Below, in pieces: positions 18,367 through 26,845 of a stretch of 64,000 nucleotides of DNA. Source of the stretch: Haemophilus_D parainfluenzae_AD (lineage in GTDB: Bacteria > Pseudomonadota > Gammaproteobacteria > Enterobacterales > Pasteurellaceae); NCBI RefSeq assembly GCF_001679325.1, contig NZ_LZMX01000030.1, one strand, 5' to 3'. The notes beneath the pieces were generated by a model. It did no database searches and had not been told where the DNA came from. It worked only from the letters and a program-made list of their open reading frames with translations. The first letter of the stretch is position 1. The number at the start of each line of letters is the position of its first letter. A program made the translations under genes and the position numbers.

Positions 18367-21300
18367 TGTCTGATGTATTAGAACTTGAAAACGAAATTTA
18401 TCAAGACGAACCTGAGCAATCAACTGAACAGGTTGAAGAAGAATTTATTGCTCCTGTATTAAACCAACATAATGGGGTAGAACGCGGTAAATTCCGTTCA
18501 CTCACCTTAATTAACTGGAATGGTTTCTTTGCCCGAACCTTTGATTTAGATGAATTGGTGACCACACTTTCGGGTGGTAACGGTGCCGGTAAATCTACAA
18601 CTATGGCGGGATTTGTCACAGCATTAATTCCAGATTTAACCTTATTACATTTCCGTAATACCACAGAAGCTGGTTCGACAGGCGGCTCTCGTGATAAAGG
18701 GTTACATGGTAAATTACGTCCGGGCGTTTGTTATGCAGTATTGGATACCATCAATTCTCGTCACCAACGAATTCTTGTGGGGGTGCGCCTGCAACAAATT
18801 GCGGGTCGTGATAAGAAAGTGGATTTAAAAACGTTCTCGATTCAAGGGGTAGAATTATCTCTAAATCCGACCGCACTTTTCACCGAAACAGTCGGTGAAC
18901 GTCAAGCACGCGTACTCAATTTAAATGAATTAAAAGATAAAATTGAAAATCTTGGTGCACAATTTAAACAGTATCATTCCATCACTGATTATCACGGCAT
19001 GATGTTTGACTTGGGCATTATTCCAAAACGCTTACGTAGTGCCTCAGACCGTAGCAAATTCTATAAATTAATCGAAGCTTCTTTATACGGTGGTATTTCC
19101 AGCGCTATTACCCGTTCTTTACGTGATTACTTATTGCCAGAAAATCTTGGCGTGCGTAAGGCCTTCCAAGATATGGAAAGTGCATTACGCGAAAACCGCA
19201 TGACCCTTGAAGCAATTAAAGTTACCCAATCTGACCGCGATTTATTCAAACATTTAATTACCGAAACCACTAATTATGTGGCATCAGATTATATGCGTAA
19301 TGCCAATGAACGTCGCGGCAATATCGAAGCGGCTCTAGGTTTCCGCCGTGATTGGTATAAAGCAAAAGCGGAGCAAGCGTTATCACAACACCGCTTAATT
19401 GATTTAAGCCGTGAAGCTGCAGAATTGGCAGAGAATGAACGGACTTTAGAGGTAGATCACCAAAGTGCGGCTGACCACTTGAACTTGGTATTAAATGCGT
19501 TACGTCATCAAGAAAAAGTATCGCGTTATCAAGAAGATGTGGCTGAACTTACTGAAAAATTAGAAGAACAAAAAATGGTTGTGGAAACCGCAACCGAACA
19601 GCTCGAAGAAAGCCAAGCACAATTTGAGCAAACTGAACTTGAAATTGACCAAGTACGTGCGCAACTTGCGGATTATCAACAAGCATTAGATGCACAACAA
19701 ACCCGTGCATTGCAATATCAACAAGCGATTGCCGCGCTTGAAAAAGCGAAAACCTTATGTGGTTTAGCGGATTTAAGCGTGAAAAATGCGGAAGATTATC
19801 AAGCAGAATTTGCTGCCCATGCAGAAAGTCTTACCGAGCAAGTGCTTGAGTTAGAGCATAAAATGTCAATTTCTGAAGCAGCCAAATCGCAATTTGATAA
19901 AGCCTATCAGTTGGTATGCAAAATTGCCGGTGATATGCCGCGTTCAAGTGCTTGGGAAAGTGCTAAAGAATTATTACGTGAATACCCAACACAAAAAATT
20001 CAGGCACAACAAACCCCACAACTACGCGCGAAATTACATGAGTTAGAGCAGCGTTATGCTCAACAACAAAGTGCGGTTAAATTATTGGCTGATTTTAATC
20101 AACGAGCTGATCTATCTTTAGAAACCGCTGATGAACTCGAAGCATACCACGCTGAACAAGAAGAACTCATTGAAAGTTTAAATGAAGAACTTGCTGAGCA
20201 AGTAGAAAACCGTTCAACCTTACGTCAAAAACGTGAAAGTTTGACCGCACTTTACGAAGAAAATGCTCGTAAAGCACCGGCCTGGTTGACAGCTCAAGCA
20301 GCCTTAGAACGCTTGCAAGAACAAAGTGGTGAAACCTTTGAACATAGCCAAGATGTGATGCATTTTATGCAATCACAATTGGTGAAAGAACGTGAGCTGA
20401 CTATTCAACGTGACAATTTAGAGAAACAACGTCAACAATTAGACGAGCAAATTTCTCGTCTAAGCCAACCAGATGGTTCTGAAGATGCTCGTCTAAACGT
20501 GCTTGCAGAACGTTTTGGTGGGGTATTGCTTTCTGAATTGTATGATGATGTTCCAATTGAAGATGCACCTTATTTCTCTGCACTTTATGGTCCAGCTCGT
20601 CATGCTATCGTTGTACGTGATCTCAACACGGTACGTGAACAATTAGCCAATTTAGAAGATTGTCCAGACGATTTATATTTAATCGAAGGTGATCCAAATG
20701 CCTTTGATGACAGCGTACTTTCAGCCCAAGAGCTTGAAATGGGCGTTGTGGTGCAAGTGTCTGATCGTGAATTGCGTTATTCAAAATTCCCGCAAATTCC
20801 GCTATTTGGCCGTGCTGCTCGTGAAAAACATTTAGAAGAATTACAAGCTAAACGTGATGAAATTGCAGAAGAATACGCACAAATCGCCTTTGATGTACAA
20901 AAATGTCAACGTTTACACGAACACTTTAGTCAATTTGTTGGCTTACATTTAGCGCTTGCGTTCCAACCTAACCCAGAAGAGGTGATGGCGGAAATTAATC
21001 AAGAACGCAATGAAATTGCTCGTGAGCTCAATCAATTCTCAAGCACTGAACAACAAATTCGCATTAAATTGGATAATGCCAAAGAAAAAATGCAATTGTT
21101 GAATAAGTTAATGCCGCAGCTTAACTTACTTGCTGATGAAGAATTACTTGATCGCATTGAAGAATGCCGTGAACAATTAGACATTGCAGAACAAGATGAA
21201 AGCTTTATTCGTCAACATGGCGTTGCGTTGTCACAATTAGAGCCGATTGCCAATACTTTACAAAGCGATCCAGAAAACTATGAGCGCTTAAAAGCTGATT

Positions 21301-22883
21301 TAACCCAAGCGATTGAACGCCAAAAACAAGTACAACAACGTGTATTTGCTTTAGCGGATGTGGTACAACGTAAAAATCACTTCAGTTATGAAGATGCTGG
21401 ACAAGCAGAAACATCAGAGCTTAATGAGCAACTTCGTCAACGTTTGGAGCAATTGCAGTCACAACGTGATGCTCAACGTGAACAATTACGTCAAAAACAA
21501 AGCCAATTTGCACAATACAACCAAGTATTTATTCAATTGCAAAGTTCTTACGACAGTAAAAATCAATTGTTGAAAGAATTAATTGCTGAGATTGGTGAGT
21601 TGGGTGTACGTGCTGATGAAGGGGCAGAGGAACGTGCAAGAAATCGCCGTGATGAGTTGTATCAACAACTTTCAACCAGTCGTCAACGTCGTTCTTATGT
21701 CGAAAAACAATTAACACTCATTGAAAGCGAAGCAGAAAACTTAAATAAACGTATTCGTAAAGCAGAACGTGATTATAAAACTCAGCGTGAGTTGGTTGTG
21801 GCAGCGAAAGTCAGCTGGTGTGTGGTTCTGCGTTTATCTCGTAATTCCGATGTGGAAAAACGACTCAATCGTCGTGAGTTAGCTTATTTATCTGCTGATG
21901 AGTTACGTTCAATGTCGGATAAAGCATTAGGGGCGTTACGTACTGCGGTGGCTGATAATGAATATCTCCGCGATGCATTGCGTATTTCTGAAGACAGCCG
22001 TAAACCGGAAAACAAAGTTCGTTTCTTCATTGCGGTATATCAACATCTTCGTGAACGTATTCGTCAGGATATTATTAAAACGGATGATCCGATTGATGCA
22101 ATTGAGCAAATGGAAATTGAGCTTAATCGCTTAACAGAAGAATTGACTGGCCGTGAGAAAAAATTGGCGATCAGTTCTGAAAGTGTGGCGAATATTATGC
22201 GTAAAACCATTCAACGTGAACAAAATCGTATTCGTATGTTGAACCAAGGTCTACAAAATATTGCCTTCGGTCAGGTGAAATCGGTACGTTTAGTGGTCAA
22301 TATTCGCGATACACATGCGATGTTGCTCGATGCGCTGTCAGGTAAGCAGGAAGAATATCAAGATTTATTCAGTGATAATCGTATTACCTTCTCTGAAGCC
22401 ATTGCGAAACTTTATCAACGCATTAACCCGCATATTGATATGGGCCAACGCACAGCACAAACTATCGGTGAAGAATTATTAGATTACCGTAATTACCTCG
22501 AGTTAGAAGTTGAAGTCTTCCGTGGTGCAGATGGTTGGTTACGTGCTGAAAGTGGCGCATTATCGACAGGTGAAGCAATCGGTACGGGTATGTCAATCCT
22601 ATTAATGGTTGTACAAAGCTGGGAAGAGGAAAGCCGCCGTATTCGCGGCAAAGACATCGTACCATGCCGTTTACTATTCTTGGATGAAGCTGCGCGTTTG
22701 GATGGTAAATCTATTTCCACCTTGTTCGAACTTTGCGAACGTTTGGATATGCAATTACTTATCGCAGCGCCAGAGAATATCAGCCCTGAAAAAGGGACAA
22801 CCTATAAACTGGTACGTAAAATTGCTGGCAACCAAGAACAAGTTCATGTGGTTGGTTTGCGTGGCTTTGGCGCAACAGAGTAG
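18366..22883 (+). CDS. mukB: Chromosome partition protein MukB (SMC-like)
   Basis: 1505-aa SMC-type ATPase that compacts the chromosome and loads topoisomerase IV. The Walker A motif LSGGNGAGKST is at about residues 69-79. Long coiled coils rich in E, Q and R flank the hinge (about residues 660-790, including YFSALYGPARHAIVVRDL), and the C-terminal head has the signature SGALSTGEAIGTG and Walker B LLFLDEAARLD. About 37 acidic residues precede the block where E. coli MukB starts (ERGKFRSLTLINWNGFFART); this extension is also known in Haemophilus MukB. MukBEF acts in the same dimer-resolution and terminus biology as the dif site in this window. Confidence 0.97.
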   Translation: MSDVLELENEIYQDEPEQSTEQVEEEFIAPVLNQHNGVERGKFRSLTLINWNGFFARTFDLDELVTTLSGGNGAGKSTTMAGFVTALIPDLTLLHFRNTTEAGSTGGSRDKGLHGKLRPGVCYAVLDTINSRHQRILVGVRLQQIAGRDKKVDLKTFSIQGVELSLNPTALFTETVGERQARVLNLNELKDKIENLGAQFKQYHSITDYHGMMFDLGIIPKRLRSASDRSKFYKLIEASLYGGISSAITRSLRDYLLPENLGVRKAFQDMESALRENRMTLEAIKVTQSDRDLFKHLITETTNYVASDYMRNANERRGNIEAALGFRRDWYKAKAEQALSQHRLIDLSREAAELAENERTLEVDHQSAADHLNLVLNALRHQEKVSRYQEDVAELTEKLEEQKMVVETATEQLEESQAQFEQTELEIDQVRAQLADYQQALDAQQTRALQYQQAIAALEKAKTLCGLADLSVKNAEDYQAEFAAHAESLTEQVLELEHKMSISEAAKSQFDKAYQLVCKIAGDMPRSSAWESAKELLREYPTQKIQAQQTPQLRAKLHELEQRYAQQQSAVKLLADFNQRADLSLETADELEAYHAEQEELIESLNEELAEQVENRSTLRQKRESLTALYEENARKAPAWLTAQAALERLQEQSGETFEHSQDVMHFMQSQLVKERELTIQRDNLEKQRQQLDEQISRLSQPDGSEDARLNVLAERFGGVLLSELYDDVPIEDAPYFSALYGPARHAIVVRDLNTVREQLANLEDCPDDLYLIEGDPNAFDDSVLSAQELEMGVVVQVSDRELRYSKFPQIPLFGRAAREKHLEELQAKRDEIAEEYAQIAFDVQKCQRLHEHFSQFVGLHLALAFQPNPEEVMAEINQERNEIARELNQFSSTEQQIRIKLDNAKEKMQLLNKLMPQLNLLADEELLDRIEECREQLDIAEQDESFIRQHGVALSQLEPIANTLQSDPENYERLKADLTQAIERQKQVQQRVFALADVVQRKNHFSYEDAGQAETSELNEQLRQRLEQLQSQRDAQREQLRQKQSQFAQYNQVFIQLQSSYDSKNQLLKELIAEIGELGVRADEGAEERARNRRDELYQQLSTSRQRRSYVEKQLTLIESEAENLNKRIRKAERDYKTQRELVVAAKVSWCVVLRLSRNSDVEKRLNRRELAYLSADELRSMSDKALGALRTAVADNEYLRDALRISEDSRKPENKVRFFIAVYQHLRERIRQDIIKTDDPIDAIEQMEIELNRLTEELTGREKKLAISSESVANIMRKTIQREQNRIRMLNQGLQNIAFGQVKSVRLVVNIRDTHAMLLDALSGKQEEYQDLFSDNRITFSEAIAKLYQRINPHIDMGQRTAQTIGEELLDYRNYLELEVEVFRGADGWLRAESGALSTGEAIGTGMSILLMVVQSWEEESRRIRGKDIVPCRLLFLDEAARLDGKSISTLFELCERLDMQLLIAAPENISPEKGTTYKLVRKIAGNQEQVHVVGLRGFGATE

Positions 22884-22889
22884 TTTTTT

Positions 22890-22919
22890 AAAGCGGTCAA
22901 AGCAATTGGCCGCTTTTTT
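22890..22919 (+). terminator. Terminator after mukB
   Basis: AAAGCGG at 22890-22896 pairs with CCGCTTT at 22910-22916, followed by T. Confidence 0.75.
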
Positions 22920-22952
22920 CATTGTTATTTTTATGAGAATTTAGGACGAATT

Positions 22953-23825
22953 ATGTACAACCTTATTTTAGCCATTTTATGTAGTGTTGCGGTATCGGTG
23001 CTACTCAAAGTTGCTCGCAAGAAAAATATCATTATTGAACAAGCGATTGCGTTTAATTATATCGTCGCTATTTCATTAAGCTATTTCTTACTCAAACCTG
23101 ATTTCAAAGGATTAGAATTTACCGAATATTTAGCACAAAGTGATAGTACACCTATTTTCCTAGCATTAGGTATTTTATTACCAACCGTATTTATCATTAT
23201 GTCTAAAGCAATTGAATTTGCGGGTATCGTGCGTTCAGATGCAGCACAACGCTTATCGTTATTTCTACCGATTGTTGCCTCTTTTATTATCTTCCATGAA
23301 ACATTAAGTCAGCCCAAAATCGTTGGCATTATTTTGGCATTCATCGGTTTATTCTGTATTTTGAACAAATCAAATGAACAAAGTGCGGTCACTTTTAAAG
23401 GTATTTTAGGCTTAATCGGTGTTTGGTTTGGCTATGGCACCATTGATATTTTATTCAAACAAGTAGCCAAAAGCGGGGGAGCATTCCCAACCACATTATT
23501 CATTGCTTTCTCATTAGCCGCTTGTGTCATGTTCCTATATTTATTCCTAAAACGCACTCAATGGACTGTGCCAAGCTTTATTGGTGGAATTATTTTAGGT
23601 GTATTGAATTTCTTTAATATCCTGTTTTACATTAAAGCGCACCAAAGTTTCGGACAAAATCCAACCTTAGTTTTTGCAGGAATGAACATTGGTGTGATTT
23701 GTTTAGGCACCATCACCGGCGCATTTTTCTTTAAAGAAAAAATCAGTAAAATTAACTGGTTTGGCGTACTTATCAGTCTTTCAGCAATTTTCTGTTTATA
23801 TTATTTAGATAAAATTTTGGCTTAA
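22953..23825 (+). CDS. EamA/DMT-superfamily permease
   Basis: 290-aa polytopic inner-membrane protein with about ten predicted hydrophobic spans in two homologous halves, as in EamA-type drug/metabolite transporters. Recognisable are the first-half end LFLPIVASFIIFHETLSQPKIVGIILAFIGLF (about 110-140) and the equivalent second-half end FAGMNIGVICLGTITGAFFFKEKIS (about 245-270). The substrate cannot be predicted. It lies between the mukB terminator and sbcB, with only 2 nt before the sbcB start, so it probably shares a transcript with sbcB. Confidence 0.85.
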   Translation: MYNLILAILCSVAVSVLLKVARKKNIIIEQAIAFNYIVAISLSYFLLKPDFKGLEFTEYLAQSDSTPIFLALGILLPTVFIIMSKAIEFAGIVRSDAAQRLSLFLPIVASFIIFHETLSQPKIVGIILAFIGLFCILNKSNEQSAVTFKGILGLIGVWFGYGTIDILFKQVAKSGGAFPTTLFIAFSLAACVMFLYLFLKRTQWTVPSFIGGIILGVLNFFNILFYIKAHQSFGQNPTLVFAGMNIGVICLGTITGAFFFKEKISKINWFGVLISLSAIFCLYYLDKILA

Positions 23826-23827
23826 TT

Positions 23828-25249
23828 ATGGCAAACGATTTTAGTTTTTTTATCTACGATTACGAAAGTTTTGGTATCAATCCGGCAAGTGATCGTCCAG
23901 CTCAATTTGCTGGTATTCGTACCGATGCAGATTTTAATATTATTGGTGAGCCTGTTATGTTGTATTGCAAGCAAACCAATGATTATTTGCCAGCCCCGGA
24001 AGCCGTAATGGTCACAGGAATCACGCCACAAGAGTGTAATGAAAAGGGGATTCCTGAACCTAAATTTGCCGCAAAAATTCTAGCTGAGTTTTCACAACCT
24101 AATACTTGTGTGATGGGCTACAACAATATTCGTTATGACGATGAAATGACTCGTTATACCTTTTACCGTAACTTCATTGATCCCTATGAATATAGCTGGA
24201 AAAATGGTAATTCTCGTTGGGATTTACTGGATTTGGTCCGAGCTTGCTATGCACTGCGTCCAGAAGGGATAAATTGGGCTTATGACGATGATGGTATGCC
24301 AAGCTTTCGCTTAGAAAAACTAACCAAAGCAAATGGTATTGAGCATAAAAATGCCCATGATGCGATGGCGGATGTGTATGCAACCATCGCCATGGCTAAA
24401 TTAATCAAAGAAAAGCAGCCTAAATTATTTCAATTCTTCTTTGAGCATAGAGGTAAAAAGGAAATTGAGAAACTGATCGACACCGCTGAAATGACACCAT
24501 TAGTGCACGTTTCGGGCATGCTAGGCAATTATCGCGGCAATTGTGCTTGGGTAGCACCATTAGCATGGCATCCAACTAATCAAAATGCCGTAATCGTCTG
24601 TGATTTATCAGGTGATATTGATAACTTACTCAGTAAAAGTGCGGTTGATTTACGCCAAGATTTATATACCAAGAAAAGTGAGCTAGAAGAAAGGGGAGTT
24701 TCATCAGTTCCATTAAAATTGGTTCATATTAATAAATGCCCAATTTTGGCGCCTGCAAAAACATTACTGCCAGAAAATGCAGCTCGTTTAGGGATAGACA
24801 GACAACAATGCTTAGATAATTTAGCAAAATTGCGCCAATCCTTAGATATTCGCGAGAAAGTTATTGAAATCTTCTCAGAAGAGCGTGAATTTGAGCCGAG
24901 TGATAATGTAGAAACTGAGCTTTATAACGGCTTCTTTAGCAATGCAGATAAAAACAATATGGCTATTTTACGCGATTTACCGCCTGAAAAATTAGCTGAA
25001 CATGGTTTAGCATTTGAAGATAAACGAATTCCTGAACTGTTATTCCATTATCGAGCAAGGCATTTCTACAAAACTCTAAATCGTGCAGAGCAAATCAAAT
25101 GGCAAAAATATCGCCAACGTAAATTAGAGCAAAGTGCGGTTAAGTTTGAGGAAAGTTTACAACGGTTAGCAGAGGAATATTCGGATAATCCAACTAAGCT
25201 AAATTTACTACAACAGGTTTATGAATACGGTGCAAAACTGTTATCTTAA
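23828..25249 (+). CDS. sbcB: Exodeoxyribonuclease I
   Basis: 473-aa 3'-5' single-strand DNA exonuclease of the DnaQ (DEDDh) superfamily; E. coli ExoI is 475 aa. The ExoI motif carries D12 and E14 (IYDYESFGINPASDRPAQFA), and ExoIII is HDAMADVYATIAMAK near residue 177-191. The SH3-like and helical C-terminal regions match ExoI (FHYRARHFYKTLNRAEQIKW near 405). It acts in recombination and mismatch repair. It is the last chromosomal gene before the dif-integrated prophages and has a strong terminator. Confidence 0.96.
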   Translation: MANDFSFFIYDYESFGINPASDRPAQFAGIRTDADFNIIGEPVMLYCKQTNDYLPAPEAVMVTGITPQECNEKGIPEPKFAAKILAEFSQPNTCVMGYNNIRYDDEMTRYTFYRNFIDPYEYSWKNGNSRWDLLDLVRACYALRPEGINWAYDDDGMPSFRLEKLTKANGIEHKNAHDAMADVYATIAMAKLIKEKQPKLFQFFFEHRGKKEIEKLIDTAEMTPLVHVSGMLGNYRGNCAWVAPLAWHPTNQNAVIVCDLSGDIDNLLSKSAVDLRQDLYTKKSELEERGVSSVPLKLVHINKCPILAPAKTLLPENAARLGIDRQQCLDNLAKLRQSLDIREKVIEIFSEEREFEPSDNVETELYNGFFSNADKNNMAILRDLPPEKLAEHGLAFEDKRIPELLFHYRARHFYKTLNRAEQIKWQKYRQRKLEQSAVKFEESLQRLAEEYSDNPTKLNLLQQVYEYGAKLLS

Positions 25250-25291
25250 TCTTATACATATCGTGACATAGTCACACAAATGCCAATCATC

Positions 25292-25332
25292 AAAAACGTA
25301 AATCTTAATCCCTGAGATTTACGTTTTTCTTT
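25292..25332 (+). terminator. Terminator after sbcB
   Basis: AAAAACGTAAATCT (25292-25305) pairs perfectly with AGATTTACGTTTTT (25315-25328), followed by CTTTTTT. Confidence 0.9.
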
Positions 25333-25367
25333 TTTAAATCTGATGATATTCACCTAATAAAATAACG

Positions 25368-25388
25368 CAGAATTCACGTAGCGTTATC
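25368..25388. repeat. Left member of a 21-bp inverted repeat flanking the prophage array
   Basis: CAGAATTCACGTAGCG followed by TTATC is the exact reverse complement of 41919-41939. The two copies lie 184 bp left and 148 bp right of the outermost dif elements. Weaker similarity continues outward for about 30 bp. Confidence 0.8.
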
Positions 25389-25503
25389 ATTTTTGACACC
25401 TATAAATCTCTTTATTTTTTCCTTACATAACAACTTTAGAGTGTATAAATCATTATTTAATGTTGTTAAAAGGTGTTGCCAATCTAGATTTCACATTGCT
25501 TGA

Positions 25504-25572
25504 GCGGTATTTGTAACCTGTGCATAACTTTGTGATTTTATTAATACGTAGTTTTCACTAACCTTGTAATTG
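25504..25572 (+). repeat. 69-bp dif-left repeat, copy 1
   Basis: Aligns with 33471-33539 at about 61 of 69 positions and, over its last 60 bp, with 41683-41742. All three copies end immediately before a dif-like core. This copy lies in the chromosomal left flank (or in the remnant of an earlier phage); the other two form the 3' ends of the prophages. Confidence 0.85.
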
Positions 25573-25674
25573 ATTTCGCATAATGATTTTCGGATTATGT
25601 TACAATTCGCAGCGCGGTATAATCGCCATTGGCACCGCGCAAGAATTTACACATAATCCGCCATTATGCGAAAT
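25573..25674. other. Prophage 1 left att: dif-like hairpin (CTXphi-type attP architecture)
   Basis: A XerC arm ATTTCGCATAA (25573-25583), an 11-nt centre and a XerD-like arm TTATGTTACAA (25595-25605) form the left side of a ~102-nt inverted repeat. The right side has ACATAATCCG (25651-25660) and CATTATGCGAAAT (25662-25674), complementary to the left side; an inner GCGCGGT/ACCGCGC stem (25612-25618, 25634-25640) closes a 15-nt loop. Single-stranded, this folds into a forked stem displaying Xer binding arms, as described for Vibrio CTXphi attP. Confidence 0.8.
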
Positions 25675-25691
25675 TTTAAGTTATTGAATTT

Positions 25692-25973
25692 ATGTCAAAT
25701 ATTACCATTCAGCATATCACGCCAAGACATTTTTATGAGGCAGTGAAACTTCTCAAACAAACTGAGCATAATATAAGATTTAGCTATGATACGGTTGAAA
25801 TTCGTTTTGTTTTTGACAGATTGGAAACTGCAGAACAGACTCAAGCAAGATTTGAGAAAATGGAACACTTGGGGGAGTTTTTAAAGGAACTGACAAATTC
25901 ATCAGTTCCTATTGATTTAGAAGAATTTATAAAACAATATAGATATCAATCAGGGAAGAAATTTTTCAGATAG
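25692..25973 (+). CDS. Unrecognised att-adjacent inovirus protein, copy 1
   Basis: 93-aa charged protein starting MSNITIQHITPRHFYEAVKL and ending in a basic tail (YRYQSGKKFFR). I recognise no family. There is no signal peptide or membrane span; helices are likely in residues 10-25 and 45-70. It starts 18 bp after the att hairpin. The prophage-2 copy (33660-33944) is nearly identical over the first ~72 codons and then diverges abruptly, unlike the rest of the two genomes. Its fixed place beside att makes a role in Xer-mediated integration, excision or replication control a reasonable guess, not a demonstrated one. Confidence 0.6.
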   Translation: MSNITIQHITPRHFYEAVKLLKQTEHNIRFSYDTVEIRFVFDRLETAEQTQARFEKMEHLGEFLKELTNSSVPIDLEEFIKQYRYQSGKKFFR

Positions 25974-26348
25974 CTAATATTTATCTCTATCTATATAAAA
26001 ATATCCTATAAAAATAAGAAATATAGCTATTCCAAAAATCCATTGCCATAGGTTTTCTCCATACCATGCATACATTCCTTCACGACAAAAATCCAATCCG
26101 CCACGGGTTGTCTTTTCTCCTTGTGCAATACATTTATAAGCTCCAGATTCCCAATTTAAAATAGGAACTATCACTCCTATATAAAAGCTAATGGTAGCAG
26201 TCAGCCAGGATAATCTTGTCCAATTTTTATCATATGATTTTAACAATACATAGACTGAACCTATGAGTAATATCCAAAATGGAAATTTGCTAGAAATTGA
26301 TTGGAGTATAAAGCTTAGTATGTTGTTGGTATTTTGTAGAATATCCAT
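25974..26348 (-). CDS. Prophage 1 accessory membrane protein
   Basis: 124-aa predicted inner-membrane protein with three hydrophobic segments (about residues 23-42, 50-68 and 101-118 from MDILQNTNN) and one cysteine pair in the loop (YKCIAQG, DFCREGM). I chose the second methionine because AAGGA lies 7 nt before it. It is transcribed against the phage structural genes, in a slot where prophage 2 carries an unrelated lipoprotein. That pattern fits a moron-type accessory gene, for instance host-surface change or superinfection exclusion, but nothing in the sequence proves a function. Confidence 0.5.
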   Translation of the reverse strand: MDILQNTNNILSFILQSISSKFPFWILLIGSVYVLLKSYDKNWTRLSWLTATISFYIGVIVPILNWESGAYKCIAQGEKTTRGGLDFCREGMYAWYGENLWQWIFGIAIFLIFIGYFYIDRDKY

Positions 26349-26389
26349 ATGAATTTCCTTATATTTCAATGTTTATTTTTTGTTCAAGA

Positions 26390-26440
26390 AAGTTCGGGAG
26401 TTCTGTAACACCCGAACTTTACCGCAATATTCTGCGGTAA
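26390..26440 (-). terminator. Double hairpin between two minus-strand prophage 1 genes
   Basis: AAGTTCGGG (26390-26398) pairs with CCCGAACTT (26411-26419), and immediately next TTACCGCA (26419-26426) pairs with TGCGGTAA (26433-26440). On the minus strand it follows the repressor-like gene. Confidence 0.6.
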
Positions 26441-26441
26441 T

Positions 26442-26708
26442 TTAGTAGTCATATGGCTTATTATATTCATCTTCTCTAATGAAAAGGTTGGTTACTTTTT
26501 CATAATCTAGGCTTAGTAAACCTTTTTCATTCACTTTTACACATGAAGCAAGATTTTCGATCAAGTAATGTACAACATCACTTTCTTTATATAGCTTTTG
26601 ATGTCCGGCCATTATCGCTTTTTTGGTCAGCTCAAAAGATATATCTTTTAAGTCGATCGCTTCTTGTTTTTTAAGTCTAATCGTTTTGTCTGTCGTTACG
26701 TTTTTCAA
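26442..26708 (-). CDS. Prophage 1 putative repressor (ribbon-helix-helix-like)
   Basis: 88-aa protein divergent from rep. The N-terminal half (KTIRLKKQEAIDLKDISFEL followed by a second helix and KESDVVHYLIENL) has the strand-helix-helix rhythm of Arc/MetJ-type DNA-binding proteins; the similarity is by pattern only. Its location equals that of RstR in CTXphi and of other inovirus repressors. Two TGTATACA palindromes lie in the shared upstream region and would be natural operators. Prophage 2 has a different, more obvious RHH protein at the same place. Confidence 0.5.
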   Translation of the reverse strand: MKNVTTDKTIRLKKQEAIDLKDISFELTKKAIMAGHQKLYKESDVVHYLIENLASCVKVNEKGLLSLDYEKVTNLFIREDEYNKPYDY

Positions 26709-26752
26709 TTTAAAGCCTTAATAGTTTAATACTTTATTTTGGCATTATACTT

Positions 26753-26762
26753 TTGTATACAA
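26753..26762. promoter_or_regulatory. Palindrome TTGTATACAA, candidate operator
   Basis: Perfect 10-bp palindrome in the region between the repressor-like gene and rep of prophage 1. A second TGTATACA palindrome occurs at 26832-26841. Confidence 0.45.
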
Positions 26763-26779
26763 GTTTTATCATCTACATA

Positions 26780-26809
26780 TTGACAAGATACTTGTAACAG
26801 GTGTATTTT
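26780..26809 (+). promoter_or_regulatory. Predicted rep promoter, prophage 1
   Basis: TTGACA at 26780-26785 and TATTTT at 26804-26809 with an 18-bp spacer. Transcription would start about 30 nt before the chosen rep start at 26846. Confidence 0.5.
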
Positions 26810-26831
26810 ATCTACAAAAGTTATTTGTTAT

Positions 26832-26841
26832 ATGTATACAT
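26832..26841. promoter_or_regulatory. Palindrome ATGTATACAT, candidate operator
   Basis: Perfect 10-bp palindrome just before the rep start of prophage 1, sharing the core TGTATACA with 26753-26762. The two bracket the predicted promoter. Confidence 0.45.
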
Positions 26842-26845
26842 CATT

